From positions 1-64,000 of the forward strand of contig NZ_PYOD01000006.1 in the NCBI RefSeq assembly GCF_003026285.1: a DNA stretch of 64,000 bases. The letters run 5' to 3'. The stretch's first letter is position 1; each line of letters begins with the position of its first letter. A program made the translations under genes and the position numbers. Under the pieces are notes generated by a model that was not told the origin of the DNA, did not search any database, and worked only from the letters and a program-made list of their open reading frames with translations. Shown piece after piece: positions 21,314-31,132 of this stretch. The DNA is from Photobacterium profundum (lineage in GTDB: Bacteria > Pseudomonadota > Gammaproteobacteria > Enterobacterales > Vibrionaceae).

Positions 21314-22584
21314 TGAGCTCTTTATGTTTACCAGATCACTTAACGCCGTTACTGATGCATGTTGAACCACTGCTTGCCAATGCTGATCAATATCAGCTAG
21401 GTAATGCGGTTAGTGTTAGCGTGAGTGAATCGGGTGTTGTAGACATTAAGATTGAAGAGCGTCAGCTCAGCCTGGTTTTCAACCAGGCTGAGGCTGGTTT
21501 CGCAGGATTAAAAGTATTGGACCAATGGTACGCGCCGTATCCCTGTGTGCGGGAGATGCAATTAAAGGTTGAGCAAGACAGTCGTTTGGTTGTGTGTGGT
21601 CTGCCTACCGAAAATGGCTGTGTTGATATCTGGCACCACAATGGCGAAGCGCGTGCGGTTTACTGCCATCATGCAGGGGCAGGAGAGCCACAGCGTGCAA
21701 TGTTACTTTGCGCATTAGCCTTAGATTATCCTTTGGAAGATGCCGTGACATTAGCGCGTGCTCATGCGCGTGGATACCAAAGCTCTCACCAAGATGGTCA
21801 CGGTGAAGTTAGCTGGCCAGTATCACGTGAGCTATTCCCATGTCCGTTAACGGCGAATCATCCCGAAGTGGATGTGTTAGGTTGGCAGAGCAAAGAAGTG
21901 GCAGTTAAACCGTTTTCTGCCACCGATGCATTGCAATTGGCGTTGTATCCGGTGGTTGATACAGCTGAGTGGGTAGAGCGCTTGCTTGATCTTGGGGTAA
22001 AAACCACGCAATTACGGATTAAGAACCCGCAAGACCCACAGCTTGAAACTCAGGTGCAGCAAATTATCGCTGCTGGTAACCAGTACAAAGCACAAGTCTT
22101 TGTGAATGACTATTGGCAACTGGCGATAAAACACCAAGCGTACGGTGTTCACCTTGGGCAGGAAGATCTTGAAACCGCAGATTTAGTGGCGATTCAGCAA
22201 GCGGGTTTACGGATTGGCTTATCGACACATGGCTATTACGAAATATTGCGTGCCGCTGAATTCTCACCAAGTTATATCGCATTGGGTCATATCTTTCCTA
22301 CCACGACCAAAGAAATGCCATCAAAACCGCAAGGACTGAACCGTTTGGCGCTATACCAAAAGCTGATTGGCGATACATTCCCAACTGTTGCAATTGGCGG
22401 AATTGATTTACCTCGTGCCGAAAAAGTGTGGCGTACAGGGGTCAGCAGTGTTGCTGTGGTACGTGCAATTACCGAGGCGAGCGATCCAGCTGTTGCGGTT
22501 AATGCATTTAACCAGTTATTAGTGCGTCCTGAATTCCCTGAAGTAATTAACGAGACAATAACGGATCGTATTGATGCTGACTGA
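21313..22584 (+). CDS. thiE: Thiamine-phosphate synthase ThiE with long N-terminal extension
   Basis: A 423-aa protein, about twice the usual ThiE length (about 210 aa). The C-terminal half (about 205-410) is a TIM-barrel thiamine-phosphate synthase: [55 protein letters not shown] and VAIGGI. It joins HMP-PP to the thiazole phosphate. The N-terminal half has a stretch near residues 133-152, [20 protein letters not shown], that resembles the C-terminal helix of ThiD-type kinases, but no kinase motif is visible, so a decayed ThiD-like or unknown domain is inferred. Translation is probably coupled to thiC (TAATG) and thiF overlaps by 11 bp. Confidence 0.93.
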
Positions 22585-23347
22585 TCAAGAATTTTTACGT
22601 TATAACCGCCAAATCATGCTGCCAGATATAGGGGAGATTGGGCAACAAGCCTTATCACAAGCACAAGTATTGCTTGTCGGCGCTGGTGGGTTAGGTTCTG
22701 CGGCTGCGCTTTATCTTGCGGGGGCTGGGGTCGGTAATATAGTGATTGCCGATGATGACGAAGTCGATAGCTCAAACTTACAGCGTCAAGTTATTTACCG
22801 TGATGCCGACCAAGGTAAAAGCAAAGTCAAGATGGCAGCAGCGCACCTTCAGGCTCTAAACCCTTATATCAAAGTCAGAGCGGTTCAGGCGCGATTGGCT
22901 GATCAGCGGTTAGCCATTGAAGTGGCACTGGCAGATATTGTGTTGGATTGCTCTGATAACTTGCCAACGCGTCACGCGGTTAATCAAGCGTGCGTTAAAG
23001 CGCAAAAGCCCTTGATATCAGGGGCTGCCATTCGTTGGCAAGGTCAGTTAATGGCATTTGATAATCGGTCAGGAACAGGGCCGTGTTACCACTGTTTGTT
23101 CCCGATCCAACCAGATGCCGCGCAAGAGCCTCAAAATTGCAGTAACTCAGGCATTGCTGGCCCAGTAGTTGGCATGATGGGGACGATGCAAGCTTTAGAA
23201 ACGATTAAATGTATTACTGGTGCAGGTAGTGTGGCCTTTGCCGCTCTGCAACAATTTGATGGATTAACCATGGCTTGGCAGCGATTTAATATTGCCGCCG
23301 ATCCACAGTGTCCAGTGTGTCGCCAGCACAATGACAATGGAGAGTAA
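22574..23347 (+). CDS. thiF: Sulfur-carrier adenylyltransferase ThiF
   Basis: A 257-aa E1-like enzyme: [20 protein letters not shown] at the start, nucleotide loop [22 protein letters not shown] near residue 30, and a structural zinc site made of CYHC near residue 175 and CPVC near residue 250. It adenylates the ThiS C-terminus so sulfur can be loaded. The ATG at 22574 lies inside the end of thiE; a TTG just upstream is less likely. Length and the thi operon context favour ThiF over MoeB. Confidence 0.95.
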   Translation: MLTDQEFLRYNRQIMLPDIGEIGQQALSQAQVLLVGAGGLGSAAALYLAGAGVGNIVIADDDEVDSSNLQRQVIYRDADQGKSKVKMAAAHLQALNPYIKVRAVQARLADQRLAIEVALADIVLDCSDNLPTRHAVNQACVKAQKPLISGAAIRWQGQLMAFDNRSGTGPCYHCLFPIQPDAAQEPQNCSNSGIAGPVVGMMGTMQALETIKCITGAGSVAFAALQQFDGLTMAWQRFNIAADPQCPVCRQHNDNGE

Positions 23348-23354
23348 GTCGCTA

Positions 23355-23591
23355 ATGACAACCCACACCGATAATCCAACCGATGTAATGATCCAAGTTC
23401 TGGTCAATGAGAAACCCGTCGAGTGCTCATTGGATCTCAATCTTGAAGCGCTACTTACTGAATTAGAAATGCCATTACAAGCAACGGCTGTTGCCCTTAA
23501 TGACGATATTGTTGCGCGCATCCAATGGGGCAGCACGATATTGAATGCTGGCGATCGTATTGCTTTATTTCAAGCTATAGCTGGAGGCTAA
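23355..23591 (+). CDS. thiS: Sulfur carrier protein ThiS
   Basis: A small ubiquitin-fold protein ending in the obligatory Gly-Gly (ALFQAIAGG), the site of adenylation and thiocarboxylate formation. The 78-aa form starts at an ATG 12 bp after GGAG; an internal ATG at 23388 would give 67 aa ([12 protein letters not shown]), closer to E. coli ThiS (66 aa) but without a clear Shine-Dalgarno. It lies between thiF and thiG, 7 bp after thiF and 1 bp before thiG. Confidence 0.92.
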   Translation: MTTHTDNPTDVMIQVLVNEKPVECSLDLNLEALLTELEMPLQATAVALNDDIVARIQWGSTILNAGDRIALFQAIAGG

Positions 23592-23592
23592 A

Positions 23593-24363
23593 ATGTTAAC
23601 TATTGCAGATAAAACGTTCTCTTCTCGTCTTTTTACCGGAACCGGTAAATATGCTAACAGCCAGGTGATGGCTACATCTATTATCGCGTCTGAATCTGAG
23701 TTGGTGACGATGGCGTTGAAACGCGTTGATATTGATAACCGTGACGACGACATTCTTGCCCCTTTGATTAAAGCTGGAGTGAACCTGCTCCCTAATACTT
23801 CAGGGGCAAAAAATGCCAAAGAAGCAATTTTTGCCGCGAAGCTTGCCCGTGAAGCCTTGGGTACCAATTGGCTGAAGTTAGAAATTCATCCAGACCCGAA
23901 ATATTTAATGCCCGATCCAATCGAGACATTGGCTGCCGCCGCCGAGCTGGTGCGTGAAGGCTTTATCGTTTTGCCTTATTGCCATGCCGACCCTGTGCTA
24001 TGCAAGCGTCTAGAAGAAGTCGGTTGTGCTGCTGTGATGCCGTTAGGTGCCCCGATCGGCTCCAATAAAGGGCTGGCATCGCGTGACTTCCTTGAAATTA
24101 TTATCGATCAGGCGCGAGTGCCAGTTATCGTTGATGCTGGTATTGGCGCGCCATCTCATGCTGCTGAAGCGATGGAAATGGGGGCAGATGCAGTGCTAGT
24201 GAATACGGCGATTGCTGCTGCAGCCGATCCTATTGCTATGGGGCGAGCATTCAAGCTTGCGGTTGAAAGTGGGCGTATGGCGTATGAAGCCGGTTTGGCT
24301 GGCACGGTAAACCATGCAATTGCGTCAAGCCCATTAACGGCTTTCTTAGATCAGACCGCATAA
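23593..24363 (+). CDS. thiG: Thiazole synthase ThiG
   Basis: A 256-aa TIM-barrel enzyme that assembles the thiazole phosphate from deoxyxylulose phosphate, dehydroglycine and ThiS thiocarboxylate. Recognisable stretches are [14 protein letters not shown], the strand [10 protein letters not shown] with the likely Schiff-base Lys region, [28 protein letters not shown] and [13 protein letters not shown]. It forms a complex with ThiH, whose gene begins 9 bp later. Confidence 0.97.
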   Translation: MLTIADKTFSSRLFTGTGKYANSQVMATSIIASESELVTMALKRVDIDNRDDDILAPLIKAGVNLLPNTSGAKNAKEAIFAAKLAREALGTNWLKLEIHPDPKYLMPDPIETLAAAAELVREGFIVLPYCHADPVLCKRLEEVGCAAVMPLGAPIGSNKGLASRDFLEIIIDQARVPVIVDAGIGAPSHAAEAMEMGADAVLVNTAIAAAADPIAMGRAFKLAVESGRMAYEAGLAGTVNHAIASSPLTAFLDQTA

Positions 24364-24372
24364 GGGTTGTGC

Positions 24373-25485
24373 ATGAGTTACGTTGATGTTTGGAAGCAGC
24401 TAAATTGGGATGATGTACGTCTATCTATTTATAGTAAAACAGCGACAGATGTAGAGCGTGCATTACGGAAATCGAAGCGTGATTTGGAAGATTTCAAAGC
24501 GTTGATCTCTCCAGCCGCTGAACCGTATTTAGAACAAATGGCACAGCAATCTGCGGCATTAACCCGTAAACGATTTGGGCACACCATGTCGTTTTATGTG
24601 CCTTTGTATCTTTCTAATCTTTGTGCGAATGCCTGTACTTATTGTGGTTTTTCAATGGAAAACCGGATTAAGCGTCGTACGCTTACCTTGGCAGAAATTA
24701 ACCAAGAATGCCAAGCCATCAAAGCGATGAATTTTGATAGCGTATTGCTGGTAACAGGTGAGCATGAACGCAAGGTAGGAATGGAGTACTTTCGCGAAAG
24801 TGTGCCTGCGATCAAACAGCAATTTAGCTATCTGGCAATGGAAGTGCAGCCGCTAGAGCAAGAAGAATATGCCGAGCTGAAAACCTTAGGCTTGGATGCC
24901 GTGATGGTGTACCAAGAAACCTATAGCGCGCCGACTTATGCCGAACATCATTTGCGCGGCAATAAGATGGACTTTGAGTATCGCCTCGCCACGCCTGATC
25001 GTTTGGCTAAAGCTGGGATAGATAAAATCGGAATAGGTGCGCTGATTGGGCTTGAAGAGTGGCGGACAGACTGCTTCTTTGCGGCGACTCATCTTGATTA
25101 CCTTGAACGTACATATTGGCAAACCCGATATTCTATTTCCTTCCCGCGGTTACGCCCGTGCGAAGGCGGATTACAGCCGAAGTCGATAATGAGTGATCGT
25201 CAGTTAGTTCAGTTGATCTGTGCCTATCGGATGTTTAATCCGCAAGTGGAGTTATCATTATCGACCCGAGAATCACCCGAGTTTCGTGATAATGTATTAC
25301 CACTAGGTGTAACGAGCATGTCGGCTGGTTCGAAAACTCAACCGGGTGGTTATGCTAACGATGAGCCAGAACTGGAGCAATTTTCGATTAGTGATGATCG
25401 TTCGGTTGCTGATGTGGCAGCTGCCGTTAAGCAGAATGGTTTTGAAGTGGTATGGAAAGATTGGCACCATGCTTACTCCGGTTAA
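24373..25485 (+). CDS. thiH: 2-iminoacetate synthase ThiH (radical SAM)
   Basis: A 370-aa radical-SAM tyrosine lyase (E. coli ThiH is 377 aa). The Fe-S cluster motif CANACTYC (CxxxCxxC) is near residue 80, followed by GFSMENRIKRRTLT. MEVQPLEQEEYAELKTLGLD and SMSAGSKTQPGGY are further family stretches. It cleaves tyrosine to dehydroglycine and p-cresol. The oxygen-sensitive ThiH, not the glycine oxidase ThiO, shows that this thiazole branch is of the enterobacterial type. It is the last gene of the thi operon. Confidence 0.97.
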   Translation: MSYVDVWKQLNWDDVRLSIYSKTATDVERALRKSKRDLEDFKALISPAAEPYLEQMAQQSAALTRKRFGHTMSFYVPLYLSNLCANACTYCGFSMENRIKRRTLTLAEINQECQAIKAMNFDSVLLVTGEHERKVGMEYFRESVPAIKQQFSYLAMEVQPLEQEEYAELKTLGLDAVMVYQETYSAPTYAEHHLRGNKMDFEYRLATPDRLAKAGIDKIGIGALIGLEEWRTDCFFAATHLDYLERTYWQTRYSISFPRLRPCEGGLQPKSIMSDRQLVQLICAYRMFNPQVELSLSTRESPEFRDNVLPLGVTSMSAGSKTQPGGYANDEPELEQFSISDDRSVADVAAAVKQNGFEVVWKDWHHAYSG

Positions 25486-25525
25486 TGACGGCTAGAATTA
25501 GTTAGCGTCATGTTTAGCGCAATAA

Positions 25526-25578
25526 AAAACGCCCGTATACTTCAGCGAATTTTCGCGAAACATGTATACGGGCGTTTT
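25526..25578. terminator. Bidirectional terminator between thiH and aminopeptidase P
   Basis: 15-bp arms AAAACGCCCGTATAC / GTATACGGGCGTTTT enclose a second smaller stem built from GCGAA and TTCGC. A and T runs flank it on both sides, between convergent genes. Confidence 0.92.
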
Positions 25579-25616
25579 AGTTTGTTTTATTTACTGAATC
25601 TGAACTTACGAGTGAT

Positions 25617-27404
25617 TTAGCGTTTCAGTGGTGCTGTCGCTTTTGCAAGCCATGCTAGATCATCACCTTCAAGGGATGGGCTAATCACGGTAAATACCGT
25701 GTGGTGGTAATTGTTTAACCAAGCTAATTCAACATCATTTAGCAAGCTTAAATCAATTAAACGGCGATCAATCGGTGCACGAGTTAACGACTCAAAGCCC
25801 ATAACGGTCATGTCACCTTGGGTCTCGACTTCAACGATTAATTCTAGGTTTTCAATACGAATACCAAAGGCATCTGCACGGTAGTAACCCGGCTCATTCG
25901 ATAACACCATGCCCGGTAGCAAGGCTGTTGGGTTGTAGTTCTTCGCAATACGCTGCGGTCCTTCATGCACGCTAAGGAAGTGACCCACACCATGACCAGT
26001 ACCGTGGTCGTAGTCGAAGCCATTTGCCCATAGGTGTTGACGGGCGAGTGCATCAAGTTGAGAGCCTGTTGTGCCTTTTGGAAAGCGTGCTGATGCTAAA
26101 GCAATATGACCTTTTAATACCAAGGTAAAGGTGTGTTTAACCTCATATCCAGGCTGACCAATGGCAATTGTACGAGTGATATCGGTTGTGCCATCTGGGT
26201 ACTGACCGCCTGAATCGACAAGGTACACATTATCCATTTCCAGTACACTAGGTTCTGGTTGGTTTAAGTGATTATAATGACACATTGCAGCGTTGCTGCC
26301 AGCAGCTGAAATCGTATCAAAGCTCACATCAGTACAGCTAGTATCTTGAATACGGAACTGCCATAGCTTGTCAGATAGCGTGCCTTCATCCAGCAGGTTA
26401 CCCGCAGCAACCTGTGCATCTACCCATGCTAGATATTTAGAGACTGCAACACCATCACGGATATGACAGGCTTTCATGCCTGCTATTTCAGTTGAATTTT
26501 TTTGTGCTTTTGGCAGTAAACAAGGGTCTGCGGCTTCAATAAGGTTGGCACCTGCAGTATGTAATGTTTGACCTGCCCATGCATTGCTTGTTGCCGGATC
26601 AATCAATACTTGCTTACCACCTAAGGCCTGTAAACCTGTTTCCAGTGCGTCAGGTTGATGAATACGAACACCGTCGCCAACGTGTGAGGCAAACTCTTCC
26701 GGTAAGCGAGCGGGGTCAATGTAGAAATCGACGCGTGCGTCAGCATGAATAATGGCTGTTGATAATAAAACCGGTAGGCTTGGCACATCGCTACCACGTA
26801 CGTTTAATAACCACGCAATACTATCGACTTGTGTTAATAACGCTGCTTCAGCTTTTAGGTTCGTAAGTTTTGCTGCAATTTCACTACGCTTGTCAGCACT
26901 GCTTTGGCCAACAAAATCTAATCCCATTAACTTGGCGTTAGACAATGTTGCCGCAGGACGATCATGCCATAGCGTTTCGATAGGGTTTTGATCAATACAT
27001 ACAAGCTCTAATGCACCCGCAAGGCTTTCTGTTGTTCGTGTTAACCATGCACCGCTATGAAGGCGAGCATCAATGGCCACTTTACTGCCAGCAATCAGGT
27101 TATCTTGTGCCCATTGTACTGGTGGCTCTTCAATAAGGTGACGGTATTCAAATACATCACCCGGTACTTGCTTACGTACCTGAACCACATAGCGACCATC
27201 AACAAAAACGGCAGCTTTATCACGCGTGATCACTGCCATACCCGCAGAGCCAGTAAAGTCAGTAGCCCAAAGTAAGCGTTCATTATGCGCGGGAATATAT
27301 TCGCCGAGGTATTCATCTTCATGAGGAATAAGCAAAGCGTCGAGTTGATTGCTAATCAACCATTGGCGGATCTGCTCAACACGTTGTGAGATAGCTGCTT
27401 GCAT
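25617..27404 (-). CDS. Aminopeptidase P family (Xaa-Pro aminopeptidase, M24B)
   Basis: A 595-aa cytoplasmic metallopeptidase of the long, eukaryotic-like APP type (creatinase N-terminal domains 1 and 2, then a pita-bread catalytic domain), rather than the roughly 440-aa E. coli PepP. Metal and catalytic stretches are YLVDSGGQYPDGTTDITRTI (two Asp ligands), GTGHGVGHFLSVHEGPQ (His) and LSNEPGYY / GIRIENL (Glu ligands). It removes an N-terminal residue before proline. The longest frame starts at GTG 27 bp upstream, but that region contains the AAGGAA Shine-Dalgarno of the ATG at 27402-27404. Confidence 0.93.
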   Translation of the reverse strand: MQAAISQRVEQIRQWLISNQLDALLIPHEDEYLGEYIPAHNERLLWATDFTGSAGMAVITRDKAAVFVDGRYVVQVRKQVPGDVFEYRHLIEEPPVQWAQDNLIAGSKVAIDARLHSGAWLTRTTESLAGALELVCIDQNPIETLWHDRPAATLSNAKLMGLDFVGQSSADKRSEIAAKLTNLKAEAALLTQVDSIAWLLNVRGSDVPSLPVLLSTAIIHADARVDFYIDPARLPEEFASHVGDGVRIHQPDALETGLQALGGKQVLIDPATSNAWAGQTLHTAGANLIEAADPCLLPKAQKNSTEIAGMKACHIRDGVAVSKYLAWVDAQVAAGNLLDEGTLSDKLWQFRIQDTSCTDVSFDTISAAGSNAAMCHYNHLNQPEPSVLEMDNVYLVDSGGQYPDGTTDITRTIAIGQPGYEVKHTFTLVLKGHIALASARFPKGTTGSQLDALARQHLWANGFDYDHGTGHGVGHFLSVHEGPQRIAKNYNPTALLPGMVLSNEPGYYRADAFGIRIENLELIVEVETQGDMTVMGFESLTRAPIDRRLIDLSLLNDVELAWLNNYHHTVFTVISPSLEGDDLAWLAKATAPLKR

Positions 27405-27470
27405 GTTTTGAGGTTCCTTGTTGTATGTCACCGTCCGTGTGACGGAAAGTTGCCAGCCGAAATAATTAAG

Positions 27471-27512
27471 CGTTGATTACTGAACGTTAACTACTGAACA
27501 TTAATTATTGAA
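27471..27512. repeat. Three tandem 14-bp imperfect direct repeats
   Basis: Units CGTTGATTACTGAA (27471-27484), CGTTAACTACTGAA (27485-27498) and CATTAATTATTGAA (27499-27512) lie head to tail about 65-110 bp upstream of the aminopeptidase P start (minus strand). They may be regulator binding sites spaced 14 bp, or a decaying short tandem repeat. Confidence 0.8.
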
Positions 27513-27601
27513 CAATGAGGTGCACTTTTTATATCTCGTTTATCGCATTCAGTTGCTCTGGCATATCGTATTACGTTATCGCTTTTGTTGGCTGGCTGCA
27601 A

Positions 27602-28558
27602 TTAGACGGAAGATAAATCACGACAACGACTGATGATAATTTGACGTAACCAACTATGCCCGAGGTCTTTTTCTTGATGTTGATGCCAAAATAACGTGTA
27701 AGCCATAGCAGGAAGTTCTGAAGGTAAAGGCAGTACCACTAAATCCAATTGAGCAGCAATGTAATTTGCGAAGTGACTCGGCGCGGTAAACACTAAATCT
27801 GTGTGAGTGCATAAGCTTGCTGCACTATTGAAGTCGGGCACATACATTGCAATATCCCGCGTAAGGCCTTGCTCTGCTAATTTATAATCCAATAACCAGC
27901 GATCATCTTGCCCACATCGTACCTGAATATGGCGCTGTTTAAGGTAGTAGTCTTGATCCCATTCAGGGCTGTCAGGGCTCAAAATAGGGTGTTCTTTGCG
28001 TACGATGCAGCACTGGGTGTCGCGACATAGTTCTTGAGAAATGATGCCTTTAGGTGGCATCAATGTCAGCATTGCATCTTTGGGGTTCAGATCTTTACCA
28101 GTGATCCCGAAATCGATTTCCCCGCGTTGCAATTTATCAAAGGCATTACGTTCCCACGCGCGAGTATCGAGAATTATATTGGGGCCTTCAGAAAAGATAT
28201 CACCAAGAAACTGCGGTAAAAATAAAGGATAAGCACTTTCTACCAGTGCCATTTTGAAATGACGATCACTGCTTTTCGGCTCAAAGATTGCGGGAGCGGT
28301 AAGGTTTTCGACATCCCGTAATAATTGTTCTAGTAATGGGACTAATGCCAACGCACGAGGGGTGGGCTTGATACCGTGAGCAGAACGGGTAAACAAAGGG
28401 TCATTAAATTGGTCACGTAAGCGCGTTAAGGTTTTACTCACCGCCGATTGACTGAGGTTAAGGCGCTTTGCTGCATGAGTAACGCTGCACTCTTCAAGCA
28501 ATACATGCAGACAAACTAAGAGATTAAGATCAAGTCGGGCAAGCTTTTCGAATGACAC
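27602..28558 (-). CDS. LysR-family regulator, divergent from MFS exporter
   Basis: A 318-aa LysR-type protein of the NodD/LeuO-like branch: MSFEKLARLDLNLLVCLHVLLEECSV, helix-turn-helix AAKRLNLSQSAVSKTLTRLRDQF and DPLFTRSAHGIKPTPRA. The GTG start at 28556-28558 has AGGGGTG at ideal distance; a longer frame from an ATG at 28627 would add 23 poorly conserved residues and cover the intergenic palindrome. It probably controls the divergent exporter gene 115 bp away. Its effector is unknown. Confidence 0.87.
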   Translation of the reverse strand: MSFEKLARLDLNLLVCLHVLLEECSVTHAAKRLNLSQSAVSKTLTRLRDQFNDPLFTRSAHGIKPTPRALALVPLLEQLLRDVENLTAPAIFEPKSSDRHFKMALVESAYPLFLPQFLGDIFSEGPNIILDTRAWERNAFDKLQRGEIDFGITGKDLNPKDAMLTLMPPKGIISQELCRDTQCCIVRKEHPILSPDSPEWDQDYYLKQRHIQVRCGQDDRWLLDYKLAEQGLTRDIAMYVPDFNSAASLCTHTDLVFTAPSHFANYIAAQLDLVVLPLPSELPAMAYTLFWHQHQEKDLGHSWLRQIIISRCRDLSSV

Positions 28559-28581
28559 AGTGCACCCCTGAAAAAGTGATA

Positions 28582-28594
28582 TTCCAAAATGGAA
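28582..28594. promoter_or_regulatory. Candidate LysR operator between the divergent pair
   Basis: An inverted repeat TTCCA-AAA-TGGAA lies in the LysR/MFS intergenic region, with AT-rich flanks. A 13-bp dyad with T-N11-A geometry suits a LysR protein. Binding is inferred. Confidence 0.45.
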
Positions 28595-28673
28595 ATTCTG
28601 GTTTGAATATAAACCATTTCTATTCATATCACTAAAGCCTTAGACTGCCGCTGTCATTAAATAGGAAAGTAAC

Positions 28674-29894
28674 ATGCAGCCAGAAACAGCAACGGCAAGT
28701 CAATCAACAGCCGTATCAGGAACAAGATTAATCGCCTTAATGGTGGTACTTGTTTTATTTAGTCCTCTTGCGATCGATATTTATTTACCTGCATTGCCAG
28801 CAATGGCAAAGGAATTTGCGGTAGATACAACCCGTGTGCAAGATACCGTTACATGGTTCATGTTTAGTTTAGGTCTTGGCCAACTCTTGGCGGGTCCATT
28901 AGCTGATCGCTTTGGTCGTCGCCCTATTGCGTTAGGTGGTATCACCATTTACGCATTGAGTGCCGCAATGGCGTATTGGGCACAAACATTAGATTTATTG
29001 CTGGTGGCGCGTTTATTACAAGGCTTCGGCGCTTGTGCAACATCGGTTGCGGCTTTTGCGGCAGTGCGTGATAGTTTTGGTCCTGAACGTAGCGGTCGTA
29101 TGATCAGTTATTTAAACGGAGCAATCTGTTTCATTCCAGCTTTAGCGCCGATTCTTGGTTCATGGTTAACCCACGAATTTGGTTGGCGTTCTAACTTTAG
29201 TTTTATGGCGGGTTTTGCGATTGTAGCGGGTAGCTTTATTGCTATTTGCTTTAAAGAAACGCGCCCAGCGGATACCAATATTGAAGGTTCGATGATTAGC
29301 TTCGAACGTTATATGTCAGTATTGCGCGAACCAGTTTTCTTATTCCATGCGACGCTATGTATGTTAGCAATGGCAGTGATTCTGGCTTACGTTACATCAG
29401 CACCAGTTTGGTTGATGATGGAACTCGGTCAGGATATGGGGCAATTCACGATTTGGTTTGGTATTAATGCCGCACTCAATATTTTAGCGTGTATGGTCGC
29501 ACCCAAATACATGGATCGCTTTGGTACTCGTCGCACGCTTAAAACAGGGCTGATCTTATTAATTGGTGCTGGTGCGGCAATGTTGGTATTGAGTAATATC
29601 GCACAAGCATGGGCATTTATGCTGCCTATCTTTATCTGTTCATTTGGCTTTGCATTTGTTCTAGGTTCATCGGCAGGTAAAGCACTTGCACCATTTGGTG
29701 ACCGTGCAGGAACCGCTGCGGCATTACTGGGTTTATTCCAAATGAGTGGCGCGGGTTTGATGGTAAGTTTGACGCAACGTTTAGATTTTTCACCACCAAT
29801 TTTACTGACGTTTCAAATGTGGCTAGTGATTCCTGGCTTATTGATTCTTTGGTCTAAAGTGGGTCGTAAATGGCACACGGTATCAGCTAATTAG
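28674..29894 (+). CDS. MFS drug/metabolite exporter, Bcr/CflA (DHA1) family
   Basis: A 406-aa major-facilitator protein with about 12 membrane segments. It opens with LIALMVVLVLFSPLAIDIYLPALPAMA, the Bcr/CflA motif (D-x-Y-x-P), then the motif A loop GPLADRFGRRPIALGG and the antiporter-type motif C region ALAPILGSWL near residue 160. It is expected to exchange a small molecule (drug, amino acid or nucleoside type) for protons. The substrate is undetermined; the divergent LysR gene suggests induction by a specific compound. Confidence 0.9.
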   Translation: MQPETATASQSTAVSGTRLIALMVVLVLFSPLAIDIYLPALPAMAKEFAVDTTRVQDTVTWFMFSLGLGQLLAGPLADRFGRRPIALGGITIYALSAAMAYWAQTLDLLLVARLLQGFGACATSVAAFAAVRDSFGPERSGRMISYLNGAICFIPALAPILGSWLTHEFGWRSNFSFMAGFAIVAGSFIAICFKETRPADTNIEGSMISFERYMSVLREPVFLFHATLCMLAMAVILAYVTSAPVWLMMELGQDMGQFTIWFGINAALNILACMVAPKYMDRFGTRRTLKTGLILLIGAGAAMLVLSNIAQAWAFMLPIFICSFGFAFVLGSSAGKALAPFGDRAGTAAALLGLFQMSGAGLMVSLTQRLDFSPPILLTFQMWLVIPGLLILWSKVGRKWHTVSAN

Positions 29895-29957
29895 AAATTT
29901 ATAACTAGACGCCTTTGCTCTTCGAGAGGCGCTGGGTCTCGACAACCCTGTAAAACG

Positions 29958-29988
29958 TTAGCCTGTCTTTGTGACAGGCTTTTTTTTA
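29958..29988 (+). terminator. Terminator after the MFS gene
   Basis: A stem AGCCTGTC / GACAGGCT with loop TTTGT and seven or more Ts, in the space before the convergent EamA gene. Confidence 0.92.
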
Positions 29989-30009
29989 TCTTGTTATTCG
30001 TTCGATGCA

Positions 30010-30912
30010 TTAGCTAGATGTGTTTGCTGCAGGGGCTTTCTTGCCTTTCCACTGTTGGATTAAGAGGCCGCAGACTATCAGCACCAAACCGACCAAAGTA
30101 GAAGGGTGAATTTCTTCGCCAATAATCGTAGCTAACAGAAGCAGTGAAATAAACGGTGAGATGAAAATCAAGTTACTGATCCGCGCCGTATTGTTGGTTA
30201 AGCGTAATGCGTTTATCCACAAGACGAAAGTGATCCCCATTTCAAATAGGCCGACGTAACTCACAGCTATCCAACCTTGCCATGGCACTGGTTTCCAACC
30301 GCCCAAATACACACTTAAGCCAATCGAGAAAGGTAACGACACCAAAAAACCCAATAATACCCCGAGCACTGGGTCGGCTTTATTTTTAGCATTTAAGATC
30401 CAATACATCGCCCATAGAATGGTTGAAAATAAGGCCAACCCGACACCTAATGGGCTATCAAACTGCAACGCGGTAAGATTGCCTTTGGTAGCGATCACTA
30501 TCACACCGAAATAACCTAGCGCACAAGCTACCCAATCTTGTTTTCGAATTTTCTGACCGAGGAATACCGCTGCCATTAATGTCAGGGTAATTGCCCAGCT
30601 ATAGTTGAGTGGTTGGGCTTGAGATGCGGGTAGCAACTCATACGATTTAAATAAAATAAGGTAATAAGCAAAAGGATTTATCAAACCGAGCGTAAGGTAA
30701 TAAAAAGGACGGGCAGTAAACGTTCGACCTAATAAGTGCAGCTTGCCTTGATAGAGTGCAATTGCCGTCAGTGCGATAGCTGAAACAATACTGGCAGCGA
30801 CCATCATTTGAATAGGAGTAAAATATTCAAGGGTGATCTTAAATGCGGTTGCGACGGTAGACCAGAGTAATACAGCAGCTAAGCCATATCCGAGCGCATG
30901 ACGTTCGTTCAT
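30010..30912 (-). CDS. EamA/DMT-family transporter
   Basis: A 300-aa inner-membrane protein with ten predicted segments arranged as two EamA repeats (about 8-140 and 150-290). It begins MNERHALGYGLAAVLLWSTVATAFKI; the second repeat ends VGLVLIVCGLLIQQW with a basic tail KGKK. Members export amino acids or other metabolites. Nothing in the sequence fixes the substrate. It is a single-gene unit, convergent with the MFS gene. Confidence 0.88.
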   Translation of the reverse strand: MNERHALGYGLAAVLLWSTVATAFKITLEYFTPIQMMVAASIVSAIALTAIALYQGKLHLLGRTFTARPFYYLTLGLINPFAYYLILFKSYELLPASQAQPLNYSWAITLTLMAAVFLGQKIRKQDWVACALGYFGVIVIATKGNLTALQFDSPLGVGLALFSTILWAMYWILNAKNKADPVLGVLLGFLVSLPFSIGLSVYLGGWKPVPWQGWIAVSYVGLFEMGITFVLWINALRLTNNTARISNLIFISPFISLLLLATIIGEEIHPSTLVGLVLIVCGLLIQQWKGKKAPAANTSS

Positions 30913-31069
30913 TTTTTTCCTACGATTCGGTTAATAATAAGAGGGGGGATCAGTGCGCTAGTCTATGCGATTGTTTTTCTAACAACTAGATCACATCTTT
31001 CAACGCTGTGATTGTCTCCGCGTAATTTTGGTCACTATTTTTCACTTGGTTTTCACTAACGGATAACTG

Positions 31070-31085
31070 CTGGACATTTATCCAG
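31070..31085 (+). promoter_or_regulatory. LexA-like SOS box upstream of rmuC
   Basis: CTGGACATTTATCCAG has the CTG-N10-CAG form of gammaproteobacterial LexA sites and is near-identical in layout to the E. coli ruvAB box (CTGGATATCTATCCAG). It is nested in a longer dyad GGATA/TATCC at 31061-31090 and ends 47 bp before the rmuC ATG. Confidence 0.72.
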
Positions 31086-31132
31086 TATCCACTTAGCCTT
31101 TATGTCTGATATTTTTCTTTTTTCAGGTTTAA

